A DNA stretch of 64,000 nucleotides from Pyrocephalus nanus. Taxonomy: Eukaryota; Chordata; Aves; Passeriformes; Tyrannidae. Of the stretch, positions 58,741 through 64,000 are shown piece after piece. The stretch spans positions 21,034,001-21,098,000 of the forward strand of contig CM076270.1 of NCBI GenBank assembly GCA_038380795.1, given 5' to 3'. The position numbers and the translations under genes were made by a program. Positions within the stretch are counted from its first letter, which is position 1. Each line of letters opens with the position of its first letter. The notes beneath the pieces are model-generated. The model ran no database searches and was not told the DNA's origin. It saw nothing but the letters and a program-made list of their open reading frames with translations.

Positions 58741-61700
58741 ATGATACATATTTGTGAACACTTAAAATCTGCCAAATATCTGGGTTTGGTAAAAATTAAA
58801 TCTCGTTGTCCAAATGGATATTTTCTGTGAATTAGATTTTTCCGTCATCTGAATTGAAAAACCTGATTTGTTCATATATTTCAGCTGTCCTTCCACATGA
58901 CCTTGCAGTACCCTCACTTCTTTGGGGTCCAACTGCTTATAATTTCCAGCAAGTAGCAAACTGGCCATGGAGATACTTCCTTTGAAAATTTTTAACAGAA
59001 CTTCCAAAATACTTTTCCAGGGGGATGTAAAATAAATCTGTGTTTAAACTTCCATAAACACTTACAACTATGTTGTAGCAGTTTAAAAGGGTCTTAATTC
59101 AGCTAGATGAGAGCACACACCCTAGCCTAAAAGCCACTCAATTCTGGTGCCTTCACATGTTGTCTCTTGCCAATGAAGACAATGCCTAAATTCCAGGCAT
59201 GAAATGAATCTGTTCTACCTTACCTCATCATTAAGGAAACAGAACACAATGGGCAGTTAAATGAGTGGGGTTTAGTGGTGGTGATGTTTTGCTTAGTGAC
59301 TATAAGTATACCAGGTTTGGTGCTGTGTTTAGGACACTGAGAAAGTCCAAAAACCACCCAGGCTTATGAGTGAACAGCCCTTACCACAACTTCACTGCAA
59401 CAGTTAAAACCATGTGCTTTATTATACCATATCCTACCACTGCAACTCGCTGATGCAGATGGGCCCCTGGCTTTCATGTCCTCCATCAGAAGACACAGTT
59501 GTACCATTCAGCACAAACAGTTTCTCTAAAGAAAACAACACTGAAAGAGCCTCACAGACAAGTGAAGTGCCTAAAAATCCTGCTGCTGGTTTGGAAAAGG
59601 ATTTGAACTGTAAAAGCAGGAAGGCTCTGAATTGCTTATTACAAGTACAGGGGTTTATGAAATTTTTTTTCCTGTTCTGTTAGTACTGCAGACCCAACAA
59701 GTCTGCAAGCCACTGAGACAAAATTCACTATTTCCTGTTTCATCATCAAAATTGACAAAATTAAAAACTCTCAACAGAGCCACACAAGTGTAGCCAGAGT
59801 TTGGAACAAGCTCTTACAAGCTGTGGTGAGGATAACAGGATGACAGAAGGAGCAGTTACTCTTCCACCTCCCAAAGGCAGAGCCTCAGTTTACACAGAAC
59901 CACAGTATGATATTTGCAAGCTCATTTTTCAGCCTCGAGGAGCAATGCTTCCCATCTCTATAATTTGTCATCATACAAAGCATCAGTCTGAAAATCCTAC
60001 TGAATGTCTTTAGAGAGAAGAGTATAAAACAGTATCAAATCCTTTTTCAGCCACATACCAGGACTTGTGCTTCGGGTTGGTTTTGTTTGTTTTTAAAAAA
60101 GTACAGCCAGTCAGTTCAGCTATTTGAGCACGATGTAACCATCCATCCAACAAGCAAAATTAATAGCATCCACTCAAATCTCAGAGCATTGGTAAATATC
60201 ATCATCTTGATTCTGTTACCCACCCTTAGATCTTCAAACTTCACATGAAACAGTAGTGCAATTCTGCCAGGCTTTAGTAGGAATGAGGATGCAGTGAAAA
60301 AATAATTAACTGCTGGATTTGCCCCCTTTCTGTCATTCAAAATACCTATAAATTTTCTGATTTTACTACACTAAAGGCAAGTTTGATACTAAGCAAAGCT
60401 AAACCTTATTTTGGTGGAATTTTTTTTACAGGAAGCTTCTCACTTTTTGCAAGAACCATCACAATCCAAACTTAAGTGAAAACAACAGAAATGCCTTCGT
60501 TTACTTCCCTCCACTTTGGATCTGATCCTAAGTCTGCAGTTTTCTTCTGTGCTGTGAAAATACAGGCTCTCAGGATAAAGCTCTCTGCAGCTCTATTTAT
60601 TCAGCTTGTGTCATGACAGCCTGAGAAAAAAAAACTCCCAGTTACTCCTCTAGTGAGAAAAAAAAGTTGAAAATAAACAGCTCACCAGAGCACCAAAGCA
60701 GAAGGAAACATGAGATTAAATGCCAGCATTTTACACCTCTATTTTGTCCACTAAACCCAAAATGACACTACTATTTTTCTAGCTAAGAAGAAACATTTCC
60801 AGTAAAAATCAAGAGAAGTATCACCGCCAATCTTATGGGGAACAGAACCGGTCCTATACAGGATTCTTTAGAAAATCCCACCCCAAACTCCAGGAGAAGT
60901 GTTGACAGCTTGGGTCACTAGAAACTTGAAAGCCATTTGTGAAGGAGCCAGCCTCGCTATCTAAACACACTGCAACAGCAGTTGGTCTCATCGGAAGAGG
61001 AAATGTAATTTCCAATTACTCCACTCTTTCCTCTGTTCCTTTCTGAAAAACACCCAGTGGAGTGTGCATCCCACATTCAAATGAAGTTAACCAAGGTTCA
61101 GGAAACCCCAGGATCCAAGGTGGCCTCGGATTTCTGTAGCCAAAGGACTTGCAGTTCTACTGCCCAACATGGATTTTCAAAGCCGGACTAAAATCTGCGA
61201 TATTGTAACTCTAAGTCTTCTTTCATTTTATGATTTATAGAGTGCTAATACTTTCCTCTCTTCCTTGTACAAAAAGGAGTTTATGACCAGTCAGGCACCA
61301 GAGACAAGTCTGACCTGTGTGCTGTAATAAATCAGGTGCTGGGAGCAGATGGAGAAGGGTTGGGAAGCATACTAAAGTCATTCTTGAGTTACACCTGTGG
61401 TATATGGGCTACTCAAAAGATTTTTGACCCCATAGTGCAGGCATTTGTTTTCAAAGCCGGCGACAACAAAAGAGGGGTAGAGGAGAAGAGAACGTGAGCT
61501 GTTGTGGGTCCCATTTAACAAGAACTCAGACTCCACGGATTTCCACAAGGATCAGTGAATCTGCAGTGGGGTTTTTTTGTCAATGTCAAATATGACTATA
61601 AATCTGAATTTTATTTTCTAGACATTTTTCCTGTTTCTTTAGGGAAAAATGCTGCCAGGACTAAATGCAACGTTTTGATACAAACTCTACTGGAACTTTA

Positions 61701-61925
61701 ACAAAAGTTTTAACTAAGCTTTAAGGACTATGAGATTGGTGTGATTGCTTGAACTTAAAATTTCCACTGCGGGCTAAATTTATGCAACATATTTGGTCTC
61801 CAGACCACATTCCTTTCCCTGCTTTCATTTCCATCTGTCATATCATCTCGGTACTTGTCCTTGAGTGCTGTTGCAACTTTGGAATACAACGTTTCTGTGG
61901 CTTTTTCTCTGGCCACTTCTTTAAA

Positions 61926-61944
61926 TTTTTTTTTTTTTTTTTTT
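61926..61944. repeat. Poly(T) tract, 19 T
   Basis: Nineteen T ending in GTCTCCAG. It serves as the pyrimidine tract of the acceptor candidate at 61952. Confidence 0.95.
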
Positions 61945-61952
61945 GTCTCCAG

Positions 61953-62152
61953 ACCAAGATGAGGCAGAACAGGCAGGATTCCACACTCCCACAAACAAGA
62001 CAAATCAAATACTGAACACAGAAGCTCATGCAGAGGTTCCACTTAAGTCAACAGAAGCCACATGTGGCCATTCACCTATGACTTGGAAAGTGTTTACCTT
62101 AATCATCGTTGGGGTCAGAGCAACAAAACTGGCTTGCATTTTTCGTAGATGA
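61953..62152 (+). other. Candidate exon, 66-codon frame after a strong acceptor
   Basis: A long T tract and GTCTCCAG give a strong acceptor ending at 61952. After two bases one frame is open to a TGA at 62150-62152. It starts QDEAEQAGFHTPTNKTNQ, is acidic/polar at first and then hydrophobic (WKVFTLIIVG). No domain is recognised and no donor is needed if it is terminal, but there is no clear polyadenylation signal close behind. The T tract may simply be a homopolymer that makes a chance acceptor. Confidence 0.17.
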
Positions 62153-64000
62153 GCTTCCAGCAAAAAAGCATAATGCAAGCATATGACAGCAACATCTACT
62201 CAAGCAGTGTCTGTTCAGACATCAATAAACAGTCCCTCTGCTCCCATTGCACCCAATTACTTCTCTTCCATCCTTAATATAGTCTCTTACGATTCAGGTT
62301 TCCCTTCACAGTGTCTCATATTTTCCACTAACTTAAGACATTTAAACAAAGATGTTTGCTTGACTTTTGGCCTCAATACTACTTTTGTTTCGTTTTGAAG
62401 AGAGTACTTTAGAAGTTGAGGGTTTTTTAAAGGAAAAGAACAAAGGAAAAGAAAATAATTCTCTTTGACATCTGTTCTTTTGACTTCCAGCTAATTAGAA
62501 AAGCTGTATTGCCCAGTGTTATTTGTTTTCTGTTGTTCTTCCTTAAATATTTTTAGCTATTTTCCATCATTTCCCATAAAATCCTAGGCCAAAACATCAC
62601 TTAAAACATCACAGAATTTGTGTGTTGCTAAGCAAATGATATTCACTCCTTACAGGAAAATAAGGATTGTTCTGCTTTTCATGTGCGTAGAGGCAAAACA
62701 ATTACAAACTACAAAATTGAATGAAGTGATATTTCAAAGGAAAAAATGAATTTATAGTAGAAAAATATTTTATTACCTTCACTGTCTTGATCTGGGCCTG
62801 TTTTCTGAAACCAGCAAAAGAGTAAGTCCATGCTTCCAATAGCAGAGTTAGGCTTACATGAATAAATGGTTCAACAGTCAGCAAGATCTTGCTATCTTAG
62901 GATGGACCCTTAATGATATTAAGAGCACTATGTTACTGCATGCCAGCACCGGGAGAAAACTGAAAATAAGTGAAAATGAGCTTCCTAAATTAATTTACCT
63001 GAAACAGGCAACTTAAAATTTCTAATTAGAAAAATAATCACAATTTCCCCTTTTGCTCCATCAAAAGAGAAATATATTATTTTATGGATGCAGTTGCACA
63101 TTTTTTCACCATTGTCCATCTTCTATTTCCTATATGTTGTGTTTATCACAAAGAAAGTTGGTCATTCCAAATTTGCCAACATCGGGCTTTAGTGCTTGGA
63201 GAAGTGAAAAAACAGGAGACCAAACATACTTTGTTTAAATGGGTGTAAAATAGCCCCAGCAACAATAGTACATCTTTTGAGTGTCTTCAGGTCAAGTGTT
63301 GTTTTGGACAGGACTTTCTATACCTTCTCAGCTTTTCTGCAAGGGCTCAGCAAAACGTTTGCAAGTATCAGCTGTAAAGTCAATGGCAACAATGCAGAAT
63401 AACCACGCACAGGACCTGACCTGCCAGCTGCAAAACTTTAATGCCACCATATGGCAAGGGAGGTGTGTGACACATCAAACTCAGAACAGTCGTTCAGCAG
63501 TGAGAACAATTTGCTCATCTTACTATATCTTGGATGCCAACCAATCTTTTCAGCACCTGGAGCACCCTTATGCCAGGATAAGTGGTATTCCTGATAACAG
63601 GGCATGGCTAACATTGGCAATGAATTTAAAATAGGATGTTCTCAAAACAGGTCCTTAAAATAACAATTCCTTTCCACATTAAAAATCCATGAATCTTCAC
63701 TGAGTGACAGACATTAAGTCTAGTGGTTGTTTCTCTTATCTCTGCTTCTCACTGATTTATATCCTAGCTAAATCAGTTATATGATTGTCTTACAAATGTA
63801 AAACACAGGGAGGGCCTAAAATCCCAAACTTTTATTGTCTGTCCCTTATTGTTGGATTTCTGAGAGAGAAAATAAAAGAAGCAAACTCAGTCAAGCCATG
63901 AAGCAAAGAGAGACATCAGTTACAAAGATTACATCACTGGCTGATTTCATCTTCCCAAAGCCAGAGTATATTCTATTGAGTTTGATGTGCCAGGACCAGA
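62153..64000. other. Non-coding stretch to window end
   Basis: No gene is recognised. A plus-strand frame at 63281-63634 is open for 117 codons after a weak acceptor (TTGAGTGTCTTCAG, ending 63290) but starts without ATG and has no recognisable domain. The rest is AT-rich with no notable repeats, and the sequence ends inside this stretch. Confidence 0.55.

Larger units (their letters stand above)
56734..61952. other. Non-coding stretch, no gene recognised
   Basis: Five kilobases with only short open frames. It holds a poly(A) tract at 57504-57521, G/T-rich clusters at 58699-58740 and 60073-60094, and a poly(T) tract at 61926-61944. One TGAGTCA AP-1 motif occurs near 57380. Nothing else stands out. 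Confidence 0.6.

Noticed and set aside
1..64000. Many open frames of 60-150 codons on both strands
   Set aside because: Most start at non-ATG codons, overlap each other in several frames, lack domains and match the number expected by chance in 64 kb. They are not reported as genes.
1..64000. CRISPR array, phage, operon or other prokaryotic system
   Set aside because: No spaced direct-repeat array, no ribosome-binding-site-led gene chains, and the repeat content is vertebrate.
1..64000. Endogenous retrovirus or other viral insertion
   Set aside because: No paired long terminal repeats, primer-binding site or recognisable viral motif was seen by eye; the stop-poor segment at 54.2-56.7 kb was considered but shows no such hallmarks.

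Overview
This window looks like nuclear DNA from a bird, most likely a songbird (Passeriformes). It is AT-rich, CpG-poor, full of homopolymer and simple-repeat tracts, and has no prokaryotic gene organisation. Two interspersed repeats carry the lineage signal. One is a decayed 3' end of a CR1 LINE (4639-4762, minus strand). The other is a SINE fragment (31172-31268) that joins the 3' half of an isoleucine tRNA to a CR1-type tail. That architecture is known from the songbird tRNA-Ile/CR1 SINE usually called TguSINE1. The assignment rests on pattern recognition, because no alignment could be run.

I could not assign any stretch to a known protein-coding gene. Nearly all open frames are short and many have no ATG, as expected by chance in 64 kb read in six frames. 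The window is therefore best read as intergenic DNA or the interior of a long intron. A few places stand out because a good splice signal, an open frame or a regulatory motif coincide; these are given as low-confidence candidate exons.

Layout. 1-12 kb: non-coding, with a CR1 remnant, a (TCTA)n microsatellite, an A14(TAAA)4 tail, a possible 33-nt minus-strand microexon (7610-7642), two AP-1 sites 30 bp apart and a G-quadruplex motif. 12-25 kb: a short acceptor-linked ORF with a signal-anchor-like N-terminus (12300-12420), a possible terminal exon (22493-23030) and a well-bounded non-coding exon candidate (24776-24848). 26-32 kb: a TATA-type promoter candidate with a downstream donor (26606-26908), a CACGTG E-box, the SINE and another exon candidate (31531-31643). 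33-34 kb: the most regulatory-looking part, with an isolated CpG cluster (33060-33274), inverted homeodomain motifs, a POU octamer repeat and a minus-strand first-exon candidate (33459-33526). 38-44 kb: a perfect 11-bp inverted repeat containing kappaB-like sites, a possible exon (38958-39128) and a CTCF-like site in a modest CpG rise. 54-57 kb: two stop-poor stretches, on the minus and then the plus strand. 57-64 kb: sparse, with one strong acceptor opening into a 66-codon frame (61953-62152).

No operon, CRISPR array, full-length retrovirus, intact tRNA or rRNA gene was seen. I found no convincing new biological system. The most testable leads are the regulatory cluster at 33.0-33.8 kb and the acceptor-linked open frames at 12.3, 22.5 and 38.96 kb.
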